A DNA stretch of 64,000 nucleotides from Vreelandella sulfidaeris (GTDB lineage: Bacteria; Pseudomonadota; Gammaproteobacteria; Pseudomonadales; Halomonadaceae), in assembly GCA_007182875.1 (NCBI GenBank), contig AP019514.1, positions 124,001 to 188,000 on the forward strand. The letters run 5' to 3'. This document shows, in pieces, positions 52,962 through 63,872 of this stretch; position 1 is the first letter of the stretch; each line of letters opens with the position of its first letter. The notes under the pieces were generated by a model that saw only the letters and a program-made list of their open reading frames with translations, searched no databases and was not told the DNA's origin. The translations under genes and the position numbers were made by a program.

Positions 52962-53733
52962 TTAAGCAGCATCAGTGCCGAAGTAGGCCTCGATCACTTC
53001 AGGGTTGTTCTGGATGTCGTTGATATGCCCTTCGACCATCACGCTGCCTTGGGCGAGCACAATGACCGGGTCGCAGAGGCGGGCGATCATCTCCATATCA
53101 TGCTCAATGACCAGAAATGTGTAGCCCATCTCACGGTTGAGCCGCTCAATATTGCCAATCAAATCGCCCAGCAAGGTGCGGTTCACTCCGGCTGCGATCT
53201 CATCAAGGAGCACGACCTTGGCATCGGTCATCATGGTTCGGCCAAGCTCTAATAGTTTCTTCTGCCCCCCAGATAAGTTGCCCGCCAGCTCATTGCGCAC
53301 ATGATGCAGGCCAACGAAGTCGATAACTTCAAGCGCGCGACGGCGCACCTCAGCTTCCTCCCGCCGCACCTTGCCAGGCTTTAACCAAGCGCTGAAAAGG
53401 TCTTCACCGGCTTGCTTGGGCGGTACCATCATGAGGTTTTCCAGCGCACTCATCTGACTGAACTCGTGGGCGATCTGAAAAGTACGCAGCAGCCCACGAT
53501 GAAAGCGCTGGTCGGCGCTAAGCTCGCTAATGTCTTCGCCATTGAGCAGAATGCGACCGCTATCGGGGGCCAAGGCGCCAGCAATTAAATTAAACAGGGT
53601 CGATTTGCCCGCACCATTGGGGCCTATCATGCCGGTAATGGAGCCTTTTTCTACTTGAATAGAGCAGTCGTTAATCACCTGTAAGCCGCCGAATGCTTTG
53701 TTAACGCGTTGTACATCAATAAGGGGGGGTCAT
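52962..53733 (-). CDS. livG: Branched-chain amino-acid ABC ATPase LivG (one frameshift)
   Basis: ATPase subunit, about 257 residues. Walker A GPNGAGKSTLFN, Q-loop RTFQIAHEFSQM, signature LSGGQKKLLELGR, Walker B VVLLDEIAAGVN, H-loop VIEHDMEMI. ATG 53733 follows GGAGACACC. An extra C in the run at 53723-53729 breaks the N-terminus (TPLIDVQRVNKAFGGLQ after repair). First gene of the livGFHM operon. The Walker B Asp-Glu is followed by IAAG in place of the usual PxxG, as in many LivG-like proteins. Confidence 0.92.
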
Positions 53734-53757
53734 GGTGTCTCCACGCGATACAGGCGG

Positions 53758-55228
53758 CTAATCAGCCGCCTGCGCACTGTTATTAAGTTGTTTGTCGTGG
53801 TTTTTGAGCCACCGCTGACTGGCAGCAAAAGCGCCGACAATTAGCAGCGCGCCAAGGGTAGGGATGAGATAACCATCCACCTGAGGAATGGTGCGTAAAA
53901 AGACAAAGGCGACGGCGGCAGGAGCCACAAAGCGTACTAGAAAACGCCAGCACTTAAACCAAGAGACACTGGCACCCAGTTCTTTCATTACTTCGCTTTG
54001 TGTCAGCGCCCAGCCGGCAAATAGCGCAATTAATAAGCCGCCAACCGGCATAAAGATATTAGTGAGTAGCTCAATAAAATCGAAGGCGCTACGACCAAAT
54101 AGGCTATGGAATATCGTCCCCTCGGCCCATACGTTAAAGCTGACGACCGTCAATAGGCCCATCGCCCAGGCGGCAATCACCATAATAATAACGGCCTGAG
54201 GACGCGTCATATCAAAGCGCTCTACGAGGAAAGCAGCGACGGGTTCGATCAGCGAAATAGAGGAGCTGATAGCGGCGCCAAGCACCAGAATAAAGAATAC
54301 CCCGCCGACTAGAGCGCCAAACGGCATTTCGGCAAATGCCAGCGGCAGGGTGACAAACATCAGCCCAGGGCCTTGACCTGTTTCTAGGCCCGCCCCAAAC
54401 ACCAGGGCAAAATAGCCAGGCCCGCCACCATCGCCACGGCGGTATCGACGATGGCGACCGCAAAGGCGGTGCGGGTCAGCGACACGTTGCTGGGCATATA
54501 GGCGCCGTAAGCCATAATGGCCCCCATGCCTAAGCTCAGGGTAAAGAACGACTGCCCCATGGCCTGTAGCCAACCCCTCAAGGCTAAGGTCGGCGATATT
54601 AAAGGTAAACAGGAAATTGGCGGCGGCACCCATATCACCATTAATTGCGCCGTAAGCCAGTACTACCAGCAGGATGATAAACAGTGCAGGCATCATAATT
54701 CGTAGTCCAGACTCGATGCCTTTATGGATACCCATACCCACGATCAGCGCTGATGCTGCAATGAAAAGTGTGTGATAGAGCGTCATCAAGCCAGGGGCAG
54801 CCAGTAAGGCATCGAAGCCATCACTAATCGTTTGGGCATCGGCCCCCATTAGCGAGCCGGTAAGCATTAGCCAGGTATAGTGGATCGCCCAGCCGGCAAT
54901 CACCGAATAGAAGCTTAAAATCAAAAATGCCGAGGCGGCGCCCAGCCAGCCAATGGTTTCCCCACGCGCGTGAGGTGCCATGGGTTTTAGTGAGGTGCCG
55001 CATGCCCATAATCGGGCTTTGTCGGCTGTTGCGCCCGAGCAGAATCTCAGCAATCAGAATGGGAATGCCGACCGCAAAGATGGTGAGTGCGTACACTAAA
55101 ATAAACGCACCGCCGCCATTCTCACCGGCGAGATAGGGAAATCGCCACAGATTGCCTAAGCCGACCGCTGAGCCAACTGCTGCTAGAAGAAAGGTTCCTT
55201 TATGCGTCCAGACGTTATGACCGCTCAT
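53758..55228 (-). CDS. Sodium-dependent transporter of the NSS (SNF) family (three frameshifts)
   Basis: LeuT-fold Na+ symporter, about 490 residues. Helix 1 signature AAVGSAVGLGNLWRFPYLAG with NGGGAF next, helix 6-8 region FFTLSLGMGAIMAYGAYM after repair, and a long C-terminal membrane part. Extra bases near 54975 and 54585 and a missing base near 54410 shift the frame; the last two cancel. ATG 55228. It is upstream of livG by 25 bp, so it may be co-transcribed with the liv genes, pointing to amino acids as substrate. Substrate not determined. Confidence 0.9.
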
Positions 55229-55456
55229 GGGAAAAGTGTCCGTGTTTGGGGGTCAGGATAGGGAAATATCCAAACACCTGTATGAATATGGCGACGACAG
55301 CGTGCCTGGGACGCGCTGAACTAGCGTTACTTTGCGATAGAACGCGCTACCTTTCCAGCGTAATAGCGTTTAGGCTGCGTTTAGGGAACTATCTTGGCAA
55401 TTGGGTGGAGCGAGCTGAGGCGCTGAAAATCGCGGCGTCTAAGTATAAAAGAGCAT

Positions 55457-55484
55457 AAAAAAACCCGCTTGCGCGGGTTTTTTT
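55457..55484. terminator. Rho-independent terminator after typA
   Basis: ACCCGC (55463-55468), loop TTGC, GCGGGT (55473-55478) flanked by seven A and seven T, giving a strong hairpin with T runs on both strands. It lies 24 bp past the typA stop. The 230 bp between it and the NSS gene (55229-55456) hold nothing I recognise. Confidence 0.85.
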
Positions 55485-55507
55485 GGATGTTAACTGCTTC
55501 GAGTGTG

Positions 55508-57356
55508 TTACTTCTTGCTGTAACGCTTGCGCTCGGTCTCTTTCAGCAGCTTTTTGCGCAGGCGGATATGCGCCGGCGTGACTTCGACGAGCTCGTCGGA
55601 GTCAAGAAACTCGATGGCCTGCTCCAGGGAGAACTTAACCGGTGGGGTTAGTACGATGTTTTCATCGTTACCGGTGGAGCGCATGTTGTCGAGCTTCTTG
55701 CCTTTAGTGGGGTTAACCACCATGTCGTTAGCGCGATTGTTGATGCCGATCAGCATGCCTTCGTAAACTTCCGTGGCGTGATCGATGATCAGCTTGCCGC
55801 GCTCTTGTAGCGCATACAGCGCATAGGCAAGGGCTTTACCGTCGACCATCGAAACCAGCACGCCGTTACGACGCTCGATAGAGGCTTCTGGCTTCAGCGG
55901 GCCGTAGTGATCAAAGCGGCTGGTCAGGATGCCGGTGCCCGAGGTCAGGGTCAAAAACTGGCCACGGAAGCCGATCAAGCCGCGCGCAGGGATGATGAAG
56001 TCCAGGCGAACCCGTCCTTTACCGTCCGGCAGCATGTTGGTCATCTCGCCTTTACGGTAGCCCAGCTCTTCCATGATCGAGCCCTGGTGCTGCTCTTCAC
56101 AGTCGATGATGACTTCTTCGTAAGGCTCCTGCTTCTCACCGTCAATCTCTTTGATGATGACTTCGGGGCGGCCAACGGCTAGCTCAAAGCCTTCACGGCG
56201 CATGGTTTCGATCAACACCGACAGGTGCAGTTCGCCACGGCCAGACACCTTGAACTTCTCAGGAGTTTCGCCCTGTTCAACGCGTAGCGCCACGTTGTGA
56301 ATCAGCTCTTGATCAAGACGGTCCTTGATATTACGGCTGGTCACGAACTTGCCGTCTTTACCGGCGAAAGGTGAGTCGTTGACCTGGAAGGTCATCGACA
56401 CGGTCGGTTCGTCAACGGACAGCGGGGGAGCGCTGCAACATTGGCCGGATCGCACAGCGTATCGGAAATCGCCAGATCGTCGATGCCGGTAATGCAGACG
56501 ATATCGCCAGCGGTCGCTTCGTTGGTCTGAACGCGCTCCAGGCCCATGTGGGTCATGACCTGACCGATTTTGCCTTTACGCACATTACCGTCAACGCCGA
56601 TCACAGAGATCTGCTGGTTCGGTTTTACCGAGCCGCGTTTGATGCGACCCAGACCGATAACGCCCACGTAGCTGTTGTAATCCAGTGCCGAAATCTGCAT
56701 CTGGAAAGGGCCGTCGAGTTCCACCTTGGGTGGCTCGACAATATCGACGATGGCCTGGAACATGGGATCCATGTTATCCGCCAGCTCTTCAGGATCCATA
56801 CCGGCAATGCCGTTCAAGGCAGAGCAGTAGATGATCGGAAAGTCGAGCTGTTCGTCAGACGCGCCGAGGTTATCAAACAGATCAAAAATCTGGTCGATAA
56901 CCCAGTCAGGGCGCGCACCGGGACGGTCAATTTTGTTGACCACCACGATCGGCTTCAAGCCTTGGGCGAATGCTTTCTGGGTCACGAAGCGCGTTTGCGG
57001 CATCGGGCCATCAACGGCGTCTACGAGCAGTAGCACCGAATCAACCATCGACATGACGCGCTCAACTTCACCGCCGAAATCGGCGTGTCCAGGCGTATCC
57101 ACAATGTTGATGTGGTAGCCGTTACCTTGGCTGTCTTGCCATTGGATGGCCGTATTCTTGGCCAAAATGGTAATGCCACGTTCTTTTCCTGATCGTTCGA
57201 GTCCATGATGCGCTCTTGACCTTCTGCTTTACGGTCAAGGGTGCCGGACTGGCTCAGGAGTTTGTCGACCAGAGTGGTTTTACCATGGTCAACGTGGGCA
57301 ATGATCGCGACGTTGCGCAGGTTATTAACCGCGCTGGAGTTTTGCTGGTTTTGCAT
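55508..57356 (-). CDS. typA: Translational GTPase TypA/BipA (two frameshifts)
   Basis: Ribosome-binding GTPase that helps assembly of the 50S subunit at low temperature and under stress. About 616 residues. G1 [13 protein letters not shown]3 [15 protein letters not shown]4 [12 protein letters not shown], then EF-G-like domains III and V ([38 protein letters not shown]) and the TypA-specific C-terminal domain. Bases are missing near 57178 (in [13 protein letters not shown]) and 56425. ATG 57356. An in-frame upstream extension exists but lacks family match. Confidence 0.95.
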
Positions 57357-57589
57357 GCTGAGAGAACTCTTGTGAACACCCGTTCGTCCACGGGTCGGAA
57401 AATGCGGGTCGCAAGGGCTGGCAATTTGCCGACCATCTTGGCTCAGGGCTTGCGTCCAAGGGGTATTCTACCATGACGAAGGCTTCGCTGATATTACTGG
57501 CGTGTTTATCGACCTTGGTCGCCCTCAGGAAAGTTTTCGCCCTGATCCTCCATCCGCTAGAATAGCGCTTTTCCCATTGGGGCAGGAGC

Positions 57590-58583
57590 ATGACCATCGG
57601 CAATCTGATGCGTTTGTTAAGCGATGGCGAGGTTCACTCAGGCGAGCAGCTGGGTGAAACGCTGGGTATTTCTCGTGCTGCGGTGTGGAAGCAGTTAAAA
57701 AGCTTGAGGCACTTGGGGTTGAGCTGGTGGCTGTCAAAGGGCGTGGCTATCGGTTGGCTCAGCCGCTAGAACCATTGGAAGGCGCCAAGATCGTCGAACG
57801 CCTGCCTGCCCAGGCGCGTCATCACTTGGCGCGACTATTTGTCGAAGACCAGTTACCCTCCAGTAACGAGTACTTGCGTCAACGCTTTGAGCAGGGCGCG
57901 GGGCATGGTGAGGTGTGCCTGGTTGAACTGCAAACGGCGGGGCGTGGGCGGCGTGGTCGTGTCTGGTCGACACCCTGGGGGCAGAGTTTAATGCTCTCGT
58001 TAGGCTGGCGCTTTGAATCAGGTATCGCAGTGCTGGAGGGATTGAGTCTGGCCGTGGGGGTCGTCGTCGCTCAGGTGCTAGAGCAGCATGGCGTAGCGCC
58101 TAAGCTAAAATGGCCAAACGATATCTTACTCTCCGAACAAGGTGATGCAGCGAGCGACGAGCTCGGCAAGCTGGCCGGCATTCTTATCGAAGTCACCGGT
58201 GATGCGGCAGGCCCCTGTGAAGTCGTCATTGGTATGGGAATGAATTTATGGTTGCCTGCCGCTCAGCGGGCAGCGATCGACCAGCCTGTTGCGGCGCTTT
58301 TCGAGCGGCTGCCGAATATCTCGCGGAATCAATTGGCATCGGAAGTGGTAGCAGGCCTATTGGCCATGCTGGCTGACTTTGAGCGAGTCGGCTTTAGCGC
58401 CTGGCAGGATGCGTGGAATCAGCGTCATGCCTATGCGGGGCTACCCATTCGGGTGATTCAGGGCAGCAGACCGGCGACGCTGTCGCCGGGGAAGTAGATG
58501 AGAGTGGCAACTTATGGGTTGCCGAAAATGGTCACTCGCGACGCCTAGCCGGCGGTGAGATTAGCGTACGCAGGCGTTTATGA
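57590..58583 (+). CDS. birA: Biotin-protein ligase / biotin operon repressor BirA (two frameshifts)
   Basis: Attaches biotin to carboxyl carrier protein and represses biotin genes. About 331 residues. N-terminal winged helix (SGEQLGETLGISRAAVWKQLK), ligase core with LQTAGRGRRGRVWSTPWGQS (biotinyl-AMP loop GRGRRGR) and KLKWPNDILL, then a small C-terminal domain. Presence of the DNA-binding domain implies it is a repressor as well. A is missing near 57700 and C near 58463. ATG 57590 follows CAGGAG. The stop overlaps coaX (ATGA). Confidence 0.94.
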
Positions 58584-59420
58584 TTCTGGATCTGGATATC
58601 GGCAACACGCTGTCAAAATGGCGGCTTAAGGATTCCGAGAGTAGTGAGATACGTTCACGTGGCGCGGTCTGGACCCGTGAGGAGTGGCGGCCTGGGGCCG
58701 ATATTCCCGATCTTGACGTGGTCGAAGCGGTGCGCATATCGAGTGTAGCCAGGGCCGCCGTGCTGGAAGAAACCGTCGCTTTACTGCGTAGCCGGGTGCG
58801 CCATGTGCATGTGGCACACTCTACCCATGAGGCGCTGGGCGTCGTTAATGGCTATGAGGAGCCAGGGCGATTAGGTGTTGATCGCTGGATGGGCGCACTG
58901 GCGGGCTATCAGTTAGCGGGTGGCTGCTGCGCAGTGGATTGTGGAAGTGCGATTACTATCGACTTTGTACTGCCTGGCGGCACTCATCTCGGCGGCTTTA
59001 TTATCCCGGGTCTCCGCCTTATGAAGGAGAGCTTAAAGCTTGGTACCCGCAACGTGGCTATCGACCCGGACAGTGAAGCGGATGCCTTGCTGGAGCCAGG
59101 GCGGCGGACCGTTGATGCAGTGAATCACGGTATTTACATGGCGGCAGTGAGTGCTATTAACCGCATTTACAGCGAAGTGTGCGACCAGGGAGGGTGTGGC
59201 ATTGCCAATGCTGCTGACGGGTGGCGATGCGCGTGTGGTATCACGGGGCGTGCAGGTGCCTCATGCGGTGTGGCCGGATATGGTATATGGCGGATTAGAG
59301 GCGTGTTTTCCAATGACCTTCGCCGAGCGTGCAGGGAAAATGTCGGGCGCGCCGCGGGTGCCTGAGCCTGTGGCGCTAGAAAAGATTCGCGCCGGACTTG
59401 CATTCTCAATGTTGCTTTGA
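58580..59420 (+). CDS. coaX: Type III pantothenate kinase CoaX (one frameshift)
   Basis: First step of coenzyme A synthesis. About 280 residues. Conserved motifs: LDIGNTLSKWR (phosphate loop, D-x-G-N-T), GVDRWMGALAGY, VDCGSAITIDFV and, after repair, LLTGGDARVV. An extra G near 59190 splits the gene. ATG 58580 overlaps birA; the birA-coaX pair is common in gammaproteobacteria. The tRNA cluster follows after 119 bp. Confidence 0.94.
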
Positions 59421-59497
59421 CAAAATGCAGCGCGTTCCAAGGCAGGCAGCCGGTGCTTAAACATCGCAAGCTACGATAAATTAAGTAAATATCTAGC

Positions 59498-59525
59498 TTG
59501 ACACCGCTTTGGAGGCTGGCATAAT
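59498..59525 (+). promoter_or_regulatory. Promoter of the tRNA-Tyr-Gly-Thr cluster
   Basis: TTGACA at 59498-59503, 16-bp spacer, CATAAT at 59520-59525, 14 bp before the mature tRNA-Tyr start. The -35 is perfect and the -10 differs by one base, as expected for a strong tRNA promoter. Confidence 0.72.
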
Positions 59526-59539
59526 GTGCCGCCACAGCT

Positions 59540-59623
<84 letters not shown>

Positions 59624-59763
59624 GAATTAAGCAGCGTCGATGCGGTCGGTGTTGCTGGATGAAAAGCCGGTAACGGGCATGGTCTACGATTTATAACTTC
59701 TTTAGTTTAGAAGGTAAGGCTATAAATCAGCGCGTAGCGGATTGTCATTCTAAGACAGGTTCT

Positions 59764-59837
<74 letters not shown>

Positions 59838-59850
59838 GTTGATGTGTTTA

Positions 59851-59924
59851 GCTCATGTAGCTCAGGGTAGAGCACACCCTTGGTAAGGGTGAGGTCGACG
59901 GTTCAATTCCGTCCATGAGCTCCA
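59851..59924 (+). tRNA. tRNA-Thr (GGT)
   Basis: Acceptor stem GCTCATG / CATGAGC, discriminator T, encoded CCA. Anticodon loop TTGGTAA gives anticodon GGT. T loop TTCAATT. The D loop is one or two bases shorter than usual, possibly another dropped base. In related genomes tuf usually follows, but not here. Confidence 0.94.
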
Positions 59925-59951
59925 TATTTTGCAAGAAGAGAGTTGCAGATT

Positions 59952-59973
59952 AAGCGAGCGCAGCTCGCTTTTT
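59952..59973 (+). terminator. Terminator after the tRNA cluster
   Basis: AGCGAGC (59953-59959), loop GCA, GCTCGCT (59963-59969) followed by four more T. It ends the tRNA-Tyr-Gly-Thr transcript where tuf would normally continue it. Confidence 0.75.
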
Positions 59974-60021
59974 GTCTTTGTGCGCAAGTGACGTTTTGCA
60001 AGGCTTGGGCGTAAGGAGGGG

Positions 60022-60050
60022 TTGTCAGGAGTGGATTTCTCCGCTACCAT
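60022..60050 (+). promoter_or_regulatory. Candidate promoter for tRNA-Trp / secE / nusG
   Basis: TTGTCA (60022-60027), 17-bp spacer, TACCAT (60045-60050), followed by the GC-rich stretch GGCGCCCGC that could act as a discriminator, typical of growth-rate-controlled promoters. It is ~100 bp before tRNA-Trp. The remainder of 59974-60149 holds no recognised feature. Confidence 0.5.
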
Positions 60051-60149
60051 GGCGCCCGCTGTTGTATAGGCGATTGAAAAGGCGCTTATCGATAGGTGTA
60101 GATAGTCTATGTGACTGATGATCGAAGCAGAAAATCAGTACGATGATAC

Positions 60150-60225
<76 letters not shown>

Positions 60226-60298
60226 ACCTTCCCCAGGTTGGTATGTCTTTTTCCAAAATTCTTTTACCGTTCGCCGCACCCTGAGGAGTCTCGTTTTT

Positions 60299-60682
60299 AT
60301 GAAGCCTGGTTCTGTAAAGCATGGCGCCGAGGTGCAACAGAAACGCCATGACGGGCTCAAGTGGGCGGCGGTCGTAGCGCTGCTTGTCGTTGCTGTCATT
60401 GGTAATACCTATTTCGCCGATATTGGCCTGCTCTACCGCGTTCTAGGCGTGGTGGTGTTGTGTGTGATTGCGGGTTTGATCGCGCTGACCACTACAAAAG
60501 GTCGTGATTTAGTGGAGCTTGCCAGAAGCGCCAAGAAAGAGATTCAGCGCGTTGTATGGCCGACCCGTGCCGAAACCATTCAAACCACAGCTATTGTGCT
60601 AGTGGCGGTTCTGGTGGTGGGGCTTATGCTGTGGTTGATCGATACTCTTCTTGGCTGGGCGATGTCCGGCGTCATTGGTTAG
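60299..60682 (+). CDS. secE: Preprotein translocase subunit SecE
   Basis: Essential stabilising subunit of the SecYEG channel, 127 residues, intact. Three membrane helices as in E. coli SecE (residues ~22-40, ~46-62, ~97-120) with the conserved amphipathic region [20 protein letters not shown] before the last helix. ATG 60299 lies 9 bp or more past GAGGAG. nusG follows after 8 bp. Confidence 0.95.
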   Translation: MKPGSVKHGAEVQQKRHDGLKWAAVVALLVVAVIGNTYFADIGLLYRVLGVVVLCVIAGLIALTTTKGRDLVELARSAKKEIQRVVWPTRAETIQTTAIVLVAVLVVGLMLWLIDTLLGWAMSGVIG

Positions 60683-60690
60683 GAGTTTTC

Positions 60691-61224
60691 ATGTCCAAAC
60701 GTTGGTACGTCGTTCACGCTTATTCTGGGTTTGAAAAGCACGTTATGCGCTCATTGATTGAGCGCGTAAAGATGTATGGTATGGAAGATCGTTTTGGCGA
60801 GATTCTAGTGCCGACAGAAGAAGTTGTCGAAATGCGTGACGGCAAGCGCCGCAAGAGTGAGCGTAAGTTCTATCCCGGCTATGTGTTGGTCGAGATGGAG
60901 ATGGCCGACGAAACATGGCATCTCGTCAATGAGACGCCCCGTGTGATGGGCTTTATTGGCGGTACCAAAGAAAAGCCAGCGCCGATTACTTCTCGTGAGG
61001 CGGACGCTATTTTGATGCGTGTTAAAGACGGCACCGATAAGCCACGGCCTAAAACCATGTTCGAGCCGGGTCAGTCAGTGCGTGTCGTCGATGGGCCGTT
61101 TGCCGATTTCAACGGCGTTGTCGAAGAAGTTAATTATGAGAAGAGCCGCCTGCACGTCAGCGTGCTGATATTTGGGCGCTCAACGCCTGTTGAGCTTGAG
61201 TTCTCACAGGTAGAGAAAGAGTAA
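60691..61224 (+). CDS. nusG: Transcription elongation/termination factor NusG
   Basis: Binds RNA polymerase and links it to Rho or the ribosome. 177 residues, intact. NGN domain ([34 protein letters not shown]) and C-terminal KOW domain ([20 protein letters not shown]). ATG 60691 follows TTAGGAG. Confidence 0.97.
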   Translation: MSKRWYVVHAYSGFEKHVMRSLIERVKMYGMEDRFGEILVPTEEVVEMRDGKRRKSERKFYPGYVLVEMEMADETWHLVNETPRVMGFIGGTKEKPAPITSREADAILMRVKDGTDKPRPKTMFEPGQSVRVVDGPFADFNGVVEEVNYEKSRLHVSVLIFGRSTPVELEFSQVEKE

Positions 61225-61306
61225 AGTCTTCGTAAGAGGCAGTGATTAGCTGTCTCGCTAGTCCCGGGGAGCCGCAAGGCGCTATTACCCAAATGGAGTA
61301 ACTACC

Positions 61307-61737
61307 ATGGCCAAGAAAGTACAGGCTTATATCAAACTGCAGGTTGCTGCAGGTAAAGCCAATCCAAGTCCGCCGGTAGGCCCAGCACTGGGTCAGCACG
61401 GCGTGAACATCATGGAATTCTGTAAGGCGTTCAATGCCGCGACTCAAGAAATTGAGCCGGGCCTGCCGACGCCAGTCGTGATCACTGTCTACTCTGACCG
61501 TAGCTTCACGTTTGTCACCAAAACACCGCCTGCTGCCGTGCTGCTGAAAAAGCCGCGGGTATCAAGTCCGGTTCTGGTGAGCCGAACAAGAAGAAGGTGG
61601 GTACCGTGACGCGCGAGCAGCTTGAAGAGATCGCCAAAACGAAAGAGCCTGACTTGACGGCTGCGAATCTTGATGCCGCTGTGCGCACCATTGCGGGCAG
61701 CGCTCGTAGCATGGGCCTAAACGTGGAGGGTCTCTGA
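61307..61737 (+). CDS. rplK: 50S ribosomal protein L11 (one frameshift)
   Basis: Part of the GTPase-associated centre; needed for RelA activation. About 143 residues. N-terminal [21 protein letters not shown] and [16 protein letters not shown]-terminal rRNA-binding domain after repair ([32 protein letters not shown]). One A is missing near 61550 in a run of A. The 82-bp gap after nusG may hold its promoter. Confidence 0.97.
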
Positions 61738-61739
61738 TC

Positions 61740-62431
61740 ATGGCTAAACTGTCTAAGCGTGCGAAAGTAATTCGCGAGAAAGTAGACACCCGCAAGGCTT
61801 ACTCTATTGAAGAGGCGGTAGCACTGCTCTCCGAGCTGTCTACGGTTAAGTTCAAAGAGTCTGTTGATGTCGCTATCAACCTTGGCGTTGACCCGCGTAA
61901 ATCTGACCAGGTTGTGCGTGGCGCTACCGTCATGCCTAACGGTACTGGTAAAGACGTACGCGTTGCAGTCTTCACCCAGGGTGCCAATGCCGATGCCGCT
62001 AAAGAAGCGGGTGCGGACATCGTCGGTATGGACGACTTGGCTGAGCAAGTGAAAAAGGCGTGATGGATTTTGACGTCGTTATCGCTTCGCCAGATGCCAT
62101 GCGCGTTGTGGGTCAGCTGGGCCAGATTCTAGGTCCGCGTGGCCTGATGCCTAACCCGAAAGTAGGCACCGTGACGCCCGATGTGGCGACAGCGGTTAAA
62201 AATGCCAAAGCGGGTCAGGTACGTTTCCGTACCGACAAAAACGGCATTATTCACACTACCCTGGGTAAAGTGGATTTTGACGTCACAGCGATTAACGGCA
62301 ACCTGGAAGCGCTGGTTGCTGACTTGAAGCGTCTCAAGCCGAGCTCTTCTAAAGGCATTTACTTCAAAAAAATGACCTTGTCCACTACCATGGGCCCGGG
62401 TTTAACAATCGATCATTCTGCTTTCGCGTAA
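61740..62431 (+). CDS. rplA: 50S ribosomal protein L1 (one frameshift)
   Basis: L1-stalk protein and likely autogenous repressor of rplKA. About 230 residues. [21 protein letters not shown] at the start (first Met excluded), [18 protein letters not shown], and [21 protein letters not shown] is missing near 62060 within [16 protein letters not shown] 61740 comes 2 bp after the rplK stop. Confidence 0.97.
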
Positions 62432-62741
62432 AGCAGGCTATCGTTGGTTTTTTTGTAGGAACCGAGCAAGAACTTTGCGGTCCCCCGTTTGGTTATTAAC
62501 ACTGGCCGGGGCATCGTCAAAGACCGCAGGTGCCGCTTAGCGTTTTAATAGCGGCTTAATTGCCCTAAAAGCGCCTGCGCAGATGGTGTGGCCGCCAGTT
62601 GGTTAAGCTTAAAGGCTTTCTGGTGAGCACCATCCCCAAGGCTTCCCGTTTAGCGCTGCTGTTATTGACAAGCAGTACAAGACGGGAAGAGATGGTAACC
62701 ACCGGAACCTTCTTGGGTTCCGGCACGAAGGAGTGATCACT
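62432..62741 (+). promoter_or_regulatory. rplJL leader (likely L10/L12 autoregulatory RNA)
   Basis: 310 bp without a gene between rplA and rplJ. In gammaproteobacteria this leader binds L10(L12) complexes and represses rplJL; the position fits. Visible structure includes a long-range stem TGCGGTC (62475-62481) / GACCGCA (62522-62528) and a hairpin CCGGAACC / GGTTCCGG near 62702-62724 just before the ribosome site AAGGAG. The kink-turn motif itself was not resolved by eye. It probably also contains the rplJ promoter. Confidence 0.62.
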
Positions 62742-63248
62742 GTGCCACTAGCACTTGAAGGCAAGAAAGCGATTGTTGCCGAGGTCAGTGAAGCGGCCAA
62801 GGGCGCACTCTCCGTCGTAGTTGCTGATTCTCGCGGCGTTACGGTTGGCAAAATGACCGATCTGCGTAAGCAGGCGCGTGAGAATGGTGTAGAGCTGCGT
62901 GTAGTTCGTAACACGCTGGCTCGCCGCGCTCTCGAGGGCACTCAGTGGGAGTGTCTGAACGATAGCTTCGTTGGTCCGACGTTATTGGCTTTCTCTACTG
63001 ATCATCCGGGCGCTGCCGCTCGTCTGTTCAAAGAGTTTGCAAAAGCGGACAAGAACTTCGAAGTAAAAGCGTTGGCCTACGAAGGTGAGCTGATTCCGGC
63101 TGCTGACATCGACCGTCTGGCAACCCTACCGACACACGACGAGGCAATTGCCAAGTTGATGTCGGTAATGAAAGAAGCCTCCGCTGGCAAGCTGGTTCGT
63201 ACTCTGGCCGCCCTGCGCGACCAGAAGCAAGAAGCCGAAGCTGCTTAA
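62742..63248 (+). CDS. rplJ: 50S ribosomal protein L10
   Basis: Base of the ribosomal stalk; carries L7/L12 dimers on its C-terminal helix. 168 residues from GTG 62742 ([15 protein letters not shown]), 9 nt after AAGGAG; an upstream in-frame GTG at 62733 overlaps the ribosome site. Conserved [31 protein letters not shown] and the C-terminal helix [21 protein letters not shown]. Intact. Confidence 0.96.
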   Translation: MPLALEGKKAIVAEVSEAAKGALSVVVADSRGVTVGKMTDLRKQARENGVELRVVRNTLARRALEGTQWECLNDSFVGPTLLAFSTDHPGAAARLFKEFAKADKNFEVKALAYEGELIPAADIDRLATLPTHDEAIAKLMSVMKEASAGKLVRTLAALRDQKQEAEAA

Positions 63249-63360
63249 ACAGCGCTTCTTGCAGGTGGCGTGAAGGGTTTTCCCCGTCCGCTGCCTGAGC
63301 CGAGCAATGAATCCTGAGCCCTCGGTCGACCGAGGCTCCCGCAAAGTTAGGAATGAAACA

Positions 63361-63729
63361 ATGGCACTGTCTAAAGACGATATCATCAATGCTGTAGCCG
63401 ACATGACCGTAATGGAAGTTGTCGAGCTGATCGAAGCAATGGAAGAGAAATTCGGCGTTTCTGCAGCGGCTGCAGTTGCAGCTGGTCCGGCTGCTGGCGG
63501 CGAAGTGGCTGAAGAGCAGACTGAGTTCGACGTAGTTCTGACCTCTGCTGGCGACAAGAAAGTTAACGTGATCAAGGCAGTTCGCGAGATCACCGGCCTT
63601 GGCTTGAAAGAAGCTAAAGGTGCTGTTGACGGCGCTCCGGCGACCATCAAAGAAGGTCTGTCTAAAGACGACGCTGAAGCAGCTAAAGCTAAGCTGGAAG
63701 AAGCGGGCGCAACCGTCGAGCTCAAGTAA
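63361..63729 (+). CDS. rplL: 50S ribosomal protein L7/L12
   Basis: Stalk protein that recruits translation factors. 122 residues, intact. N-terminal dimer domain ([21 protein letters not shown]), Ala/Gly hinge, and C-terminal factor-binding domain ([34 protein letters not shown]). ATG 63361 lies after AGGAA. The codon use is strongly biased, as for a very highly expressed gene. Confidence 0.98.
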   Translation: MALSKDDIINAVADMTVMEVVELIEAMEEKFGVSAAAAVAAGPAAGGEVAEEQTEFDVVLTSAGDKKVNVIKAVREITGLGLKEAKGAVDGAPATIKEGLSKDDAEAAKAKLEEAGATVELK

Positions 63730-63769
63730 TTCTTGTGCGGACGGCTTTACGCGCTGCGTAAGCTTCCAC

Positions 63770-63803
63770 GGCTGGCGGCGGGATATCCCGCTGCCGGCCT
63801 TTT
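63770..63803 (+). terminator. Attenuator between rplL and rpoB
   Basis: GGCTGGCGGCGGG (63770-63782), loop ATAT, CCCGCTGCCGGCC (63787-63799) form a 13-bp stem with two G-U pairs, followed by TTTTC. The rplL-rpoB spacer of gammaproteobacteria carries a partial terminator of this kind that lowers rpoBC expression. Confidence 0.8.
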
Positions 63804-63872
63804 CTGTTGTAGCTGATGTTGAAAAGCAGCAGTTCTGCCCAGTATGAGAGCAGTCACGACAGAAACGTAAAA

